A stretch of 64,000 nt of DNA from Rhodocista pekingensis (GTDB taxonomy: Bacteria > Pseudomonadota > Alphaproteobacteria > Azospirillales > Azospirillaceae). The notes beneath the pieces are model-generated. The model saw only the letters and a program-made list of their open reading frames with translations. It was not told where the DNA came from and did not search any database. The position numbers and the translations under genes are program-made. Shown here one piece after another: positions 1 to 8,770 of the stretch (position 1 is its first letter; each line of letters begins with the position of its first letter). Location: assembly GCF_042665545.1 (NCBI RefSeq), contig NZ_JBHTCM010000025.1:62001-126000 (forward strand), in the 5' to 3' direction.

Positions 1-2941
1 CCTGCGCCAGCATCTCCTGTGAGCGGCGGGCATCGCCCATCTGGCCGGCATGGCGGGCGGATTCCAGGCCGGCCCGCACGGCCACGAGACCCTGGTGGCG
101 CCGTTCCGCCAGCGCCAGCGCGGCATCGGCGTCCCGCAGCGCCTCGAAATGGTTTCCCAGCCGCCCCATCGCCTGGGCACGCAGCAGGAGGATGTGCGCC
201 TCGTGCGCCGCGGTCCGGCGCTGGCGCACCTGCGCCAGCCCCTTGTCGATCTGGCGCACGCCCTCCTCCGAGCCGTCGAGCGTGACCGTGACCAGCCCGG
301 CCAGTGCCGTGGCCAGCCCGTAATGGATGCGCGACCCCGTCTGCTCCATGAGCTGGAGGGCGCGCCCGGCATAGCTGGCCGCCAGCTTCCAGCCGCCGGT
401 CAGCAGATGGTCCTCGGCGATGAAGGTCCAGCAGAAGATGCGGCTGAAGGGGAACGGGCTTTCGGCGGCGTGCTCCTCGGCCGCGGCCAGATGGCGGCGG
501 GCCGCGTCGATCTCGCCGATCTCGATCAGCCCGCGGGCCAGCCGCAGATCCAGCATCATATGGCTGTCCAGCGCCCAGTAGCGGCCCTGACGCTGTCCGG
601 TCTGGGCTGCCACGGCGGCGGCGTGGCGCAGAATCGGCAGCGCCGCGCGGACATTGCCTGTCTCCAGCAGGATGTTGCCGTGATGCAGTTCGACCTCGAA
701 ATGGGGCTCGCGGCCCCCCTGGGCGGCGCGTGAGGCCTCGACCGCGTGTTCGGCTGAGGTCACGGCGTCCCGCAGGCTGCCATAGGCCCAGTCGAAGGCG
801 GAGCGCAGGAGCCAGGCGGCGCATTCGCGGTCGGGGTCGCCCAGCGTCCGGGCGATGCCGATGGCCCGGTCCAGCACGTCCGGTCCGTGCCCTTCCACCC
901 CCAGCGGCATGGTCGCCCGGGCCAGCATCAGGCGCAGGTCGACGGCGCGGACCGGATCCCCCCCCTCCCCGCCCAGGCGGTCATGCGCGTCCACGGCTTT
1001 GCCGAGGAGATCGACCGCTTCGGAGGTGAGCGAAAGCTGGAACGCCTCCCGCCCCGCTTCCCCGCCGGCCTCCGCCGCCTTGGCCCAGGCCTCGCTCCGG
1101 TAAGCGTGGCGGGCGATCGCCGCCTTGCGTCCGGCAAGGTCGGCGAAGTCCGACGATTCCAGCAGGGTGACCAGACGCCCATGTATGGCGCGCCGGTCCC
1201 GGCGGGTCAGGGTGGCGTAGGCGGCTTCGTGCAGCAGCGCGTGGCGGAAGGAGTATTCGAGCCGCGGCAGCAGGCGGGTGTTGTCCAGGAAGTCGGCGTC
1301 GGCCAGCGCCGTCAGGATCTCCGCCAGCGTGGCCCGGTCGCAGCCGACGAGCGCCGCCAGCAGGGCGGCGTCGAAGGTGGCGCCGGCGACCGAGGCGGCC
1401 AGCAGCGTGGTGCGGTGCCGTTCGGGCAGCGTGTCGATGCGGGCGGCGAGCAGCGCCTGTACCGTTTCCGGCAGCCGGTCGTCGCCCAGTCCGCCCGGCC
1501 GGTAGTCGCCGGGAATGCCGGTCAGCCGGCCGCCGGCGACCATGCCGCGGACGCATTCCTGAAGGAAGAAGGGATTGCCCTGGGTCCGCCGCACCAGCGA
1601 GGCGCGCAGCTCGTCCAGGGCGGGATGCGAGCCGACCAGCGCGGCCGTCAGCTCCGCGGCGGCATCGTCGGGCAGCGGCTCCAGCTCCACGATCCGCACC
1701 CCTTCGGGCAGCCAGGACGGCACCTCCCGGGCGGTGCCGAGCAGGAACAGCGGCAGCGCCCCCACCAGCGGCACCAGCCGGTCCAGCACGGCGGCGGCGC
1801 TGCTGCCGGCCCAGTGCAGGTCTTCCGCCAGCAGCAGCAGCGGTGTCCGCCGGGCCGCGGCCCGGACCAGATCGCCCACGGCTTCTGCGGCCAGGACCAG
1901 CAGATCCTCCCCCTGTGCCGCGCCGGAACGCTCTTCTGCGGGCAGCAGCAGGTCGGCCAGGGTCTCGGCCGCCACCTTGCGCGCACCGTGGCCTTCGATC
2001 AGGCGGAGCAGCGGTGCCCGCGTCTCCGGCAGGTCGCCGTCGAGCAGGGCCGTGACCAGGTCGTGCAGCGGGTCGGCCACGCCGACAGGCTGCATGGCGT
2101 GCATCCGCCAGTCGAGGACACGGGCACCGACACGCCAGGCGAAGGCGGAGACGGCTTCGGCCAGCCGGGACTTGCCCAGGCCCGCCGGCGCGGCCAGCAG
2201 GCAGGCCCCGCCCTGACGGTCGAGCGCCCGTGTCACGGCGGCTTGCAGATCACCGAGCACGTCGTCACGGCCGAACAGGGGCGGGTCGTCGTCCGGTCGT
2301 CGCCGCCGGCGACGCATGGCCAGGAGAGTGAAGACGCCGACCTCGTCCTGCGGCAGGACGGCGAAGCGGCCGACCAGGGCCAGTTCCGCCCAGTCCTGCG
2401 CGGCGACAGCCGTCGGCTCCGACAGGCGCACGCCGTTCTCCGGCGCCATCTGTTGCAGTTTCGCGGCCAGATGCACCGTGCGGCCCACCGCGGGGGCACG
2501 GTCCTGTCGGTTGAGCGCCGCTGAGTCCCAGAGAATTTCGCCCGAGCTGAGGCCGACACGCACGGCCACCGGATCGGCGTCGCGCATGCCGCTGCGCGCC
2601 TCCCGCACGATGGCATCGGCCGCGAAGCAGGCGCGGACCGCGTGATCCTCCAGGCTGTTGGGGGCGCCGAACACGGCCAGGATGCCGTCACCCAGGGTCT
2701 GGCAGACGGTGCCGCCGTAGCGTTCCACATGGGCCGACAGGGTGCGCAGCACCCGGTCCAGCCGGTCCTGCGCGTCCTCGGGGTCGGCGGCGGCGACCAT
2801 GCGGGTGGAGCCCACGATATCGGCGAACAGCACCGTGGCCATGCGCCGGTCGGAGCGCACGGAGGCTTCCCCGCCGGTCATTCCTGCCGGCGCGGCCCCC
2901 GCCCCCGACCCGGGGCGTGCTGTGCTTCCGCTCGTCGCCAT
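1..2941 (-). CDS. Class III adenylate/guanylate cyclase domain fused to AAA ATPase and TPR region (3' end outside window)
   Basis: Large multidomain signalling protein; its C-terminus lies beyond the left edge. The N-terminal cyclase homology domain starts near residue 35 with VLFADIVGS and has a second metal-site loop, TLGDGILAVFG. A linker follows, then an AAA/NACHT-like ATPase with Walker A APAGLGKSR near residue 250. The rest is helical and TPR-like, as in MalT/LuxR-type regulators, but no DNA-binding domain is visible inside the window. The position where active class III cyclases usually have VNxAAR reads VHLAAK here, so catalysis may be weak or absent. An in-frame ATG at 2881 is an alternative start; neither start has a strong Shine-Dalgarno sequence. 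It is transcribed leftward as a single gene, away from the glycan island. The family is clear; the signal sensed is unknown. Confidence 0.85.
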   Translation of the reverse strand, partial: MATSGSTARPGSGAGAAPAGMTGGEASVRSDRRMATVLFADIVGSTRMVAAADPEDAQDRLDRVLRTLSAHVERYGGTVCQTLGDGILAVFGAPNSLEDHAVRACFAADAIVREARSGMRDADPVAVRVGLSSGEILWDSAALNRQDRAPAVGRTVHLAAKLQQMAPENGVRLSEPTAVAAQDWAELALVGRFAVLPQDEVGVFTLLAMRRRRRRPDDDPPLFGRDDVLGDLQAAVTRALDRQGGACLLAAPAGLGKSRLAEAVSAFAWRVGARVLDWRMHAMQPVGVADPLHDLVTALLDGDLPETRAPLLRLIEGHGARKVAAETLADLLLPAEERSGAAQGEDLLVLAAEAVGDLVRAAARRTPLLLLAEDLHWAGSSAAAVLDRLVPLVGALPLFLLGTAREVPSWLPEGVRIVELEPLPDDAAAELTAALVGSHPALDELRASLVRRTQGNPFFLQECVRGMVAGGRLTGIPGDYRPGGLGDDRLPETVQALLAARIDTLPERHRTTLLAASVAGATFDAALLAALVGCDRATLAEILTALADADFLDNTRLLPRLEYSFRHALLHEAAYATLTRRDRRAIHGRLVTLLESSDFADLAGRKAAIARHAYRSEAWAKAAEAGGEAGREAFQLSLTSEAVDLLGKAVDAHDRLGGEGGDPVRAVDLRLMLARATMPLGVEGHGPDVLDRAIGIARTLGDPDRECAAWLLRSAFDWAYGSLRDAVTSAEHAVEASRAAQGGREPHFEVELHHGNILLETGNVRAALPILRHAAAVAAQTGQRQGRYWALDSHMMLDLRLARGLIEIGEIDAARRHLAAAEEHAAESPFPFSRIFCWTFIAEDHLLTGGWKLAASYAGRALQLMEQTGSRIHYGLATALAGLVTVTLDGSEEGVRQIDKGLAQVRQRRTAAHEAHILLLRAQAMGRLGNHFEALRDADAALALAERRHQGLVAVRAGLESARHAGQMGDARRSQEMLAQ

Positions 2942-3282
2942 CCGACCCGCATCCCGACCGCTCTACCGGAGCTCCGACCGCTCACCCGGACTTCGGATCA
3001 TACTGCCGCCCTGTCCGGTGCGTGACCCGCCCGGCGGTGACCTGTCCGGTTCGTGACCCGTCCGGCTCGTGACCTGCCCGGCGTGAGTCACACGGGCCTC
3101 ACGTCCAGCCTAACCCGGAAGCCCGATGGCTCCCCGGCTTCAGGCCAACGCAGCATACGATAGCATCCCCTTTCCGGACTGTGAACACCGGAGCATGGGC
3201 GTTGTCGATCCGGCTCGCGCCCGGATTGCAGTGCTGACCCGACGACTGCGCGGTCCGGCAGAAAAGGGGTCGGCGGCGCGCG
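2942..3282. other. Intergenic region upstream of the cyclase gene
   Basis: About 340 bases lie between the 5' end of the leftward cyclase gene and the 3' end of the leftward outer-membrane barrel gene. It contains the short direct repeats described separately (3014-3089). I see no convincing gene here and no clear intrinsic terminator for the barrel gene. A promoter for the cyclase gene must lie here or further upstream, but no -35/-10 pair is recognisable. Confidence 0.5.
3014..3089. repeat. Iteron-like tandem repeats, about 16 bp period
   Basis: GTGACC occurs at 3022, 3037, 3053 and 3069, giving spacings of 15, 16 and 16 bases. Each copy is preceded by a CCGG-containing segment (approximate unit CCGGTTCGTGACCCGT). 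A degraded fifth copy, GTGAGT, lies at 3083. The array is 70-210 bases upstream of the candidate cyclase starts, so it may be a regulator-binding array. The units are too short and too tightly packed for CRISPR. Confidence 0.6.
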
Positions 3283-4515
3283 TCAGAGCAGGCCTGTCAG
3301 GCGCAGATACACTATGTTGCGATCATAATCGATGCCCGGCAGATTTGAGTCGCGGTTCGTGTAATCGTAGCCACCTTCCACCTGAAAATTGCGGTTCACC
3401 AGATACCGCAGGCTGGCGCCCAGGCTGATGACATCGTCCGTGCGGTCGATACGCTCGTAGTCGTTCTCCAGATACCCCGCATATCCTCCGATCAGGAGGT
3501 TGCGCAGCAGTTCGTGGTCGATATCGACCCGGAACAAGGTGGCGACATAGGAGGATGCGGCGTCGGAGGTCGTTTCCTCCACCGTGTTGGAGGCGGTGAA
3601 CTCCAGGCTGGTCAGGGTCGTGGGGTTCCAGGCGAGGCTGGCGCCGTAGGTCAGGCCGTCCGCCGTCGGGAAGGCCGGGTTGTCGTAGTCCTGGGAACGG
3701 TAGCCGGCGAAGACCTCGCCGCTGGTGACGCCGCCGAAATCCAGCGCCACGCCGCCGGTGAGCCGGTAGCCTTCCGAATCGCGCCCGACGTCCCGGTCGT
3801 AGCGGCGCCAGTTGTAGGCGGCCTGGACGAAGCCGGCGAGATTGGGCGAGGTCGCGTAGCTGAGCCGGGCGGTCACGCCGTATTCGTCGCGGTCGCGGTC
3901 GTCCTGGTCGATGACGGCCCCGCCGGGGGCCGGGACATCGTTGAAGTCAAACCCGCGGTAGTCGGCCGTGAGCCGGGCGCCGAGCCGGGCCAGCGAGCGG
4001 TCCAGCGTGGCCGAGGCCGTCCACAGGTCGTATTCGGTCGGTTCCAGGCCGCCGGCCTCGTCGGGGGAGCCGCGGTCCTCGTGCAGCCGGGCGAAGCTGG
4101 CGCGGCCGGTCGCGGTGGTGCCGCGCAGGATGTCCAGCCGGCCGTCCAGGGCGGCGATGTAATCCTCGTAATCCTCGCTGCCGTTGTCGGCGTACCGCCC
4201 GATCTCCGCCGCCGCCCGCAGGTTCAGAGCGTGCCGGTTCCAGTCCGACTGGAGACGCACCTGCGGGCTGGCGATGTAGATGACATCGTCCACGGTGCCG
4301 CTCTCGTCGGCGAAGATGTTGTCGTCGTAGCGGCCGCTGAGGCTGATCTGGGGATAGACCAGGAAGCTCCCGGCGCGCAGCCCGGCCGGGTCGAAATCAG
4401 GCCGCGGCCGGTTCTGCACCGGAATGCCGCGGACCGGGTCCCCCGGGGTCTGGGCCGTGGCGGCGCCGGCCGGCAGGATGAGGGCGGCGGTCAGGAAAAG
4501 CACGCTCTTGCGCAT
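3283..4515 (-). CDS. Outer-membrane beta-barrel protein, BBP2-type
   Basis: 410-residue protein with a clear signal peptide (hydrophobic core LFLTAALILPAGAATAQ). A proline-rich linker follows, then a long series of alternating amphipathic strands with many Asp, Tyr and Arg residues. It ends in a short hydrophobic strand, VYLRLTGLL, typical of outer-membrane barrels. The pattern LSGRYDDNIFADE near the first strand and the overall length fit the putative beta-barrel porin 2 family, often encoded in exopolysaccharide or capsule loci. It lies downstream of the AsnB-like gene on the same strand, separated by about 250 bases, so it may have its own promoter. A role in polysaccharide export is inferred from family and context only. 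Confidence 0.75.
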   Translation of the reverse strand: MRKSVLFLTAALILPAGAATAQTPGDPVRGIPVQNRPRPDFDPAGLRAGSFLVYPQISLSGRYDDNIFADESGTVDDVIYIASPQVRLQSDWNRHALNLRAAAEIGRYADNGSEDYEDYIAALDGRLDILRGTTATGRASFARLHEDRGSPDEAGGLEPTEYDLWTASATLDRSLARLGARLTADYRGFDFNDVPAPGGAVIDQDDRDRDEYGVTARLSYATSPNLAGFVQAAYNWRRYDRDVGRDSEGYRLTGGVALDFGGVTSGEVFAGYRSQDYDNPAFPTADGLTYGASLAWNPTTLTSLEFTASNTVEETTSDAASSYVATLFRVDIDHELLRNLLIGGYAGYLENDYERIDRTDDVISLGASLRYLVNRNFQVEGGYDYTNRDSNLPGIDYDRNIVYLRLTGLL

Positions 4516-4711
4516 GGATGACCTGCTTCGTGGTGCGGCAGGGCGAATATTCGCGCCCGCTGGACGTCCAACGGCTCGCTATCATCCGGGCTCCAGCGGC
4601 TCAAGCTGGCATATGGACGGGTCCTTTTTACGCCGAAAGAGGTAACGCCCGGTCCGGGCGCAGGGAAATACGGGCGGGAACACGATTCGTCTCCGCCCGG
4701 CACGGTTTCCA

Positions 4712-4731
4712 TTCCGCCAGTACTGGCGGAA
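4712..4731. repeat. Perfect 20-bp palindrome
   Basis: TTCCGCCAG-TA-CTGGCGGAA reads identically on both strands. It lies 35 bases downstream of the asnB-like stop and about 200 bases upstream of the beta-barrel gene. No T-run follows on the minus strand, so it does not look like an intrinsic terminator. A dimeric regulator operator is the simplest reading. Confidence 0.6.
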
Positions 4732-4765
4732 GAACCTGCGGGAAAGGCTGCGCCCCGGTGGCCGG

Positions 4766-6709
4766 TCAGGCCGACCCGGCCCGGGTCCAGGCGACATAGG
4801 TCAGCACCGTCCAGAGCGCCTCGCCATGCCCGGCGGCGCCGTCCAGATGCTGCCGCCAGACGGCCAGGACCGGCTCCGGGCGCAGGCCCGCCGCCTCCAG
4901 CACGGGCGGCGCGAGCAACGGTTCCGCCCAGTCCCGCAGCGGCCCCCGCAGCCAGTCCCCGATCGGCACCGTGAAGCCGGACTTCGGGGCGTCCACCAGG
5001 GCGGCCGGCAGATAGCGGCGCAGCAGGCGCCGGGGCAGCACCTTGCCCTGCGCCCCGGCGACACGCAGCGCCGGCGGCAGGCGCCAGCCGAAGGCGACGA
5101 CGGCGGGGGCCAGGAAGGGCGCCCTGGCTTCCAGGCTTGCTGCCATGCTGGCACGATCCACCTTCACCAGCACGCCGTCGGGCAGATAGCCCAGCGCGTC
5201 CGCGAGCTGCATCCGGGCGACGGGCGGCAGGTCGGGAGCGGCGGCAGGCGCGCCGGGTAGGGCCCAGGGGATCGCGGCGGCGGGAGGGGGGGCGGCCAGC
5301 AGGGCGGCCGGGTCCGGCCAGCGTGCCAGCAGGCTGTCATGCAGATCCGCCATCGTGCCGGCCTGTAACGCCGCGGCCAGCTTGCGCACCCTCTCCGCCA
5401 GCCGCCGGCGCCCGACCAGGGGGCCGATCACCCCGTCCCAGACGGCAGGCGGCAGACCCAGGAGGGCGGCCCCGGCCAGCCGCCCCGCCGGCCCCGGCAG
5501 GCGGGCGCGCAGCCGGTCCAGCCGCTCGGCCCAGATGTGCCGCTCATAGCCGGCGAAGACCTCGTCGCCGCCGTCGCCGGTCAGCGCCACCGTGACCTGC
5601 CGCCGCGCCAGCCGGGAGAGCAGCAGGGTCGGAAGCTGCGAGCTGTCCGCGAACGGCTCGTCATAGATCGACGGCAGGGCCGGCACGAGGTCCAGCGCAT
5701 CGCGCGCCGTCACGGTCAGGGGCACATGCTCGGTGCCCAGGTGGCGGGCCACGGCGGCGGCGGCGACCGATTCGTCGTGGCTGCGCTCGGCGAAACCGAT
5801 GCTGAAGCTGATCACCGGCCGGCTGGCATGCTCCCGCATCAGGGCCGCCACCAGACTGCTGTCCACCCCGCCGGAGAGGAAGACGCCCAGCGGCACGTCC
5901 GCCTCCATCCGGGCGGCGACGGACTCCGCCAGCACCCGGTGCAGCGCGTCGGTCGCGGCCTCCGGATCGTCCGTCGGCAGCGGGTCGGCCAGACCCTGGC
6001 GGGCCACGGCCTCTGCCGACCAGTAGCGCCGTTCCGCCGGCGTTCCGTCCGGCCCGACCTCCAGCAGGCAGCCGGGCCGGAGCTGGCGGACGCCGCTGTG
6101 GATGGTCAGCGGGGCCGGGATGCAGGAGAGGCGCAGGTAGCGCGACAGCGCCGCCGCATCCAGCGGGCCGGCCAGCCGGGCGAAGTCCGGATGGGCGCGC
6201 AGGGCCTTCAGCTCGGACCCGAACAGCAGCAGCCCCGGCCCCGCCGCCCAGTAGAGCGGCTTCTCCCCCAGCCGGTCGCGCGCCAGGGTCAGGCACCGGC
6301 GTTCCGGCTGCCAGACCGCCAGCCCGAACATGCCGTCGGCGCGTTCCAGCGCCGTGTCCAGGCCCCAGCGGGCGATGGCTTCGACCAGCACCTCCGTATC
6401 GGAGCGGGAGCGGAAGCGCACCCCTTCCCGTTCCAGCTCCCGGCGCAGGGCCGGGTGGTTGTAGATTTCTCCGTTGAAGGCGACGGTGACCCGCCCGTCG
6501 GCGGAGAGCATGGGCTGGTGACCGCCGGGCGACAGATCGACGATGGCGAGCCGCCGGTTGCCCAGCGCCACCCCCGCCGCCGCATCCACCCAGACGCCCC
6601 CGTCGTCGGGGCCGCGGTGGCGCAGCCGTTCGGTCATGGCCGCGGCCTCACCCTCCAGCGCCGCCGCGGACGCGCCCCCGAACCTCCAGACACCGGCTAT
6701 GCCACACAT
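4766..6709 (-). CDS. asnB: Asparagine synthase (glutamine-hydrolysing)-like amidotransferase
   Basis: 647 residues. The start was chosen so that the protein begins MCGIAG, because class II glutamine amidotransferases use the cysteine exposed after methionine removal as nucleophile. The N-terminal glutaminase half shows RLRHRGPDDGG, RRLAIVDLSPGGHQPM and FNGEIYNH. The C-terminal synthetase half has the PP-loop FLSGGVDSS near residue 270. In polysaccharide loci such proteins usually amidate a sugar carboxylate or act as exosortase-type paralogues, rather than supplying asparagine. It is divergent from the CDP-sugar operon starting at 6933, with about 220 bases between them. Family assignment is secure; the amidated substrate is unknown. 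A carboxylated sugar from this island would be a natural candidate. Confidence 0.9.
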   Translation of the reverse strand: MCGIAGVWRFGGASAAALEGEAAAMTERLRHRGPDDGGVWVDAAAGVALGNRRLAIVDLSPGGHQPMLSADGRVTVAFNGEIYNHPALRRELEREGVRFRSRSDTEVLVEAIARWGLDTALERADGMFGLAVWQPERRCLTLARDRLGEKPLYWAAGPGLLLFGSELKALRAHPDFARLAGPLDAAALSRYLRLSCIPAPLTIHSGVRQLRPGCLLEVGPDGTPAERRYWSAEAVARQGLADPLPTDDPEAATDALHRVLAESVAARMEADVPLGVFLSGGVDSSLVAALMREHASRPVISFSIGFAERSHDESVAAAAVARHLGTEHVPLTVTARDALDLVPALPSIYDEPFADSSQLPTLLLSRLARRQVTVALTGDGGDEVFAGYERHIWAERLDRLRARLPGPAGRLAGAALLGLPPAVWDGVIGPLVGRRRLAERVRKLAAALQAGTMADLHDSLLARWPDPAALLAAPPPAAAIPWALPGAPAAAPDLPPVARMQLADALGYLPDGVLVKVDRASMAASLEARAPFLAPAVVAFGWRLPPALRVAGAQGKVLPRRLLRRYLPAALVDAPKSGFTVPIGDWLRGPLRDWAEPLLAPPVLEAAGLRPEPVLAVWRQHLDGAAGHGEALWTVLTYVAWTRAGSA

Positions 6710-6932
6710 GCAGACCCCGCCTCGGGACAGGCCCCCCGACCGGCGGCGACCGTGGCAGCCCGCCCCTGTCCTGGCAAGCCCCGAAGGCGCAGGCGCCGGC
6801 CCGCCGTGACATTGCCGGAGGGGGTAAGCGGGGCGGCTATGCCTGCCTCGAAAGCGTGGTACAGTGCCGTCCGGAAGACCCCGCCGGAGAATGCAGGCCG
6901 GGGCGGACGGAGAGGCCGCGTCTGGGGGGCCG

Positions 6933-7706
6933 ATGAAGGTCGTCATTCTCGCGGGGGGACTCGGCACCCGGCTGTCGGAGGAAACCCACCTGAAGCCGAA
7001 GCCGATGGTGGAGATCGGCGGACTGCCGATCCTCTGGCACATCATGAGCCTCTACGCCCATCACGGCTTCGCCGACTTCGTGATCTGCCTGGGGTACAAG
7101 GGCTATCTGATCAAGGAGTACTTCGCGAACTTCGTGCTGCACAATTCGGACGTCACGATCGACCTGGGGCGGCGCGAGATCACCTATCTGGCCGACCGGG
7201 TGAAGCCCTGGCGCGTGACGCTGGTCGATACCGGCATGGAGACGATGACCGGCGGCCGGCTGCGCCGGGTGGCTTCCTATCTCGACCCGGCCGAGCCCTT
7301 CTGCATGACCTATGGCGACGGCGTCTCGGACGTGGACATCGGCGCCCTCGTCCGCTTCCACCGCGAGCACGGCAAGGAGGCGACGCTCACCGCCGTGAAG
7401 CCGCCCGGGCGCTACGGCGCCACCCGGCTGGACGGCGATCTGGTGAGCGAGTTCGTAGAGAAGCCGGCCGGCGATGGCGGCTACATCAACGGCGGCTTCT
7501 TCGTGCTGAACCCCTCGGTGATCGGCCGGATCGAGGGCGACCGGACGCCGTGGGAGCTGGAGCCGTTGCAGTCCCTGGCCGCCGACGGACAGCTTGCCGC
7601 CTACCGGCACGACGGCTTCTGGCAGGCGATGGACACGCTGCGCGACAAGACGCAGCTCGACACCCTCTGGCAGTCCGGCCGGCCGCCCTGGAAGGTGTGG
7701 GCATGA
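6933..7706 (+). CDS. rfbF: Glucose-1-phosphate cytidylyltransferase
   Basis: 257 residues. Makes CDP-glucose from glucose-1-phosphate and CTP, the first step of CDP-6-deoxyhexose pathways. The N-terminal nucleotidyltransferase signature LAGGLGTRLSEETHLKPKPM, the internal YGDGVSDVD metal loop and FVEKPAGDGGYINGGFF are all present. The length matches the family. The chosen ATG places the Rossmann-like strand MKVVILAGG at the N-terminus; an upstream in-frame ATG would add an implausible Arg-rich tail. It is the first gene of a tightly coupled four-gene operon, and its TGA overlaps the ATG of rfbG. Confidence 0.95.
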   Translation: MKVVILAGGLGTRLSEETHLKPKPMVEIGGLPILWHIMSLYAHHGFADFVICLGYKGYLIKEYFANFVLHNSDVTIDLGRREITYLADRVKPWRVTLVDTGMETMTGGRLRRVASYLDPAEPFCMTYGDGVSDVDIGALVRFHREHGKEATLTAVKPPGRYGATRLDGDLVSEFVEKPAGDGGYINGGFFVLNPSVIGRIEGDRTPWELEPLQSLAADGQLAAYRHDGFWQAMDTLRDKTQLDTLWQSGRPPWKVWA

Positions 7707-8770
7707 GCCCGCTGCCCTCCCCCGCCTTCTGGCGCGGCAAGCGGGTCCTGCTGACCGGCCACACCGGCTTCAAGGGGAGCTGGGCCGCGGCCTGGCTGCG
7801 GACCATGGGGGCCGAGGTCTCCGGGCTGGCGCTGCCGCCGGAGACGGCCCCGTCGCTCCACGCCCTTCTGAACGGCCCCGTCCCCGAGCCTTGCGTCGAT
7901 GTGCGCGATCCGGAGGCGGTGGCGCGGGCGGTCGCCGCGGCCCGCCCCCGGATCGTGCTGCACATGGCGGCGCAGGCCCTGGTCCGCCGGTCCTACCGGG
8001 ACCCGGTGGGGACCTTCGCCACCAATCTGGGCGGGACGGTCGCCCTGCTGGAGGCGCTGCGGCGGGTGCCGGACCTTGAGGCGGTCCTGGTGGTGACGTC
8101 GGACAAGGTCTACGACAATCCCGGTGGCGGCCGGCCGCTGCGGGAGGATGACAGGCTCGGCGGCGCCGACCCCTACTCCGCCTCCAAGGCTGCCTGCGAG
8201 CTGGCCGTCGCCAGCTTCCGCAGCAGCTACTTCGCGCCGGCGGGGGTTCCCCTGGCGACGGCGCGGGCGGGCAACGTGATCGGCGGCGGCGACTGGTCGG
8301 AGGACCGGATCGTCCCGGATCTCTGGCGGGCGCGCCGCACCGGCAGGCCGGTCGAGATCCGTTATCCCGAGGCAACGCGCCCCTGGCAGCATGTGCTGGA
8401 GCCCGTCGGGGCGTATCTGGTCTATCTGGAGGCGCTGGCCGCCGACCGGCACGGCCGCCTGCCGACGGCGCTGAACATCGGACCGTCGCCGGACGAGGAA
8501 CTGTCGGTGCTCGACCTTGCCCGGCGCTTCGCCGACCGGGCCGGGGCTCCGCTGTCCTGGTGCCGGCCGGAGGGGCCGCAGCCGCCGGAGAAGCCGACCC
8601 TGACCATCGACGCCGGCCTGATCCGGGAGACGCTGGGCTGGCGCCCGGCCCTGTCCATGGCCGAGGCGGTGGACTGGACGGCTGCGTGGTATGCCGCCTT
8701 CGACCGGGGCGACGACATGCGCGCCCTGACCCTTGCCCAGATCGCGGACTATTGCCGGAGGCCGGTGTGA
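7703..8770 (+). CDS. rfbG: CDP-glucose 4,6-dehydratase
   Basis: 355-residue extended SDR enzyme converting CDP-glucose to CDP-4-keto-6-deoxyglucose. It has the NAD-binding motif GHTGFKGSW near the N-terminus, the strand HMAAQALVRRSY, TSDKVYDNP, and the catalytic DPYSASKAACE (YxxxK). RAGNVIGGGDW further on is characteristic of RfbG. The ATG overlaps the rfbF stop (ATGA), and its own TGA overlaps the GTG start of the next gene, so the three are translationally coupled. Together with rfbF it defines a CDP-6-deoxyhexose pathway. Confidence 0.95.
   Translation: MSPLPSPAFWRGKRVLLTGHTGFKGSWAAAWLRTMGAEVSGLALPPETAPSLHALLNGPVPEPCVDVRDPEAVARAVAAARPRIVLHMAAQALVRRSYRDPVGTFATNLGGTVALLEALRRVPDLEAVLVVTSDKVYDNPGGGRPLREDDRLGGADPYSASKAACELAVASFRSSYFAPAGVPLATARAGNVIGGGDWSEDRIVPDLWRARRTGRPVEIRYPEATRPWQHVLEPVGAYLVYLEALAADRHGRLPTALNIGPSPDEELSVLDLARRFADRAGAPLSWCRPEGPQPPEKPTLTIDAGLIRETLGWRPALSMAEAVDWTAAWYAAFDRGDDMRALTLAQIADYCRRPV

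Noticed and set aside
3014..3089. Possible CRISPR array
   Set aside because: Repeat units are about 16 bases with no separate spacers and there are no cas genes in the window.
5537..7700. Long plus-strand open frame opposite the asnB-like gene, in frame with rfbG
   Set aside because: The part before 7703 is a Gln/Arg/Gly-rich shadow of asnB and rfbF. RfbG clearly begins at 7703 with its NAD-binding motif and a start overlapping the rfbF stop.
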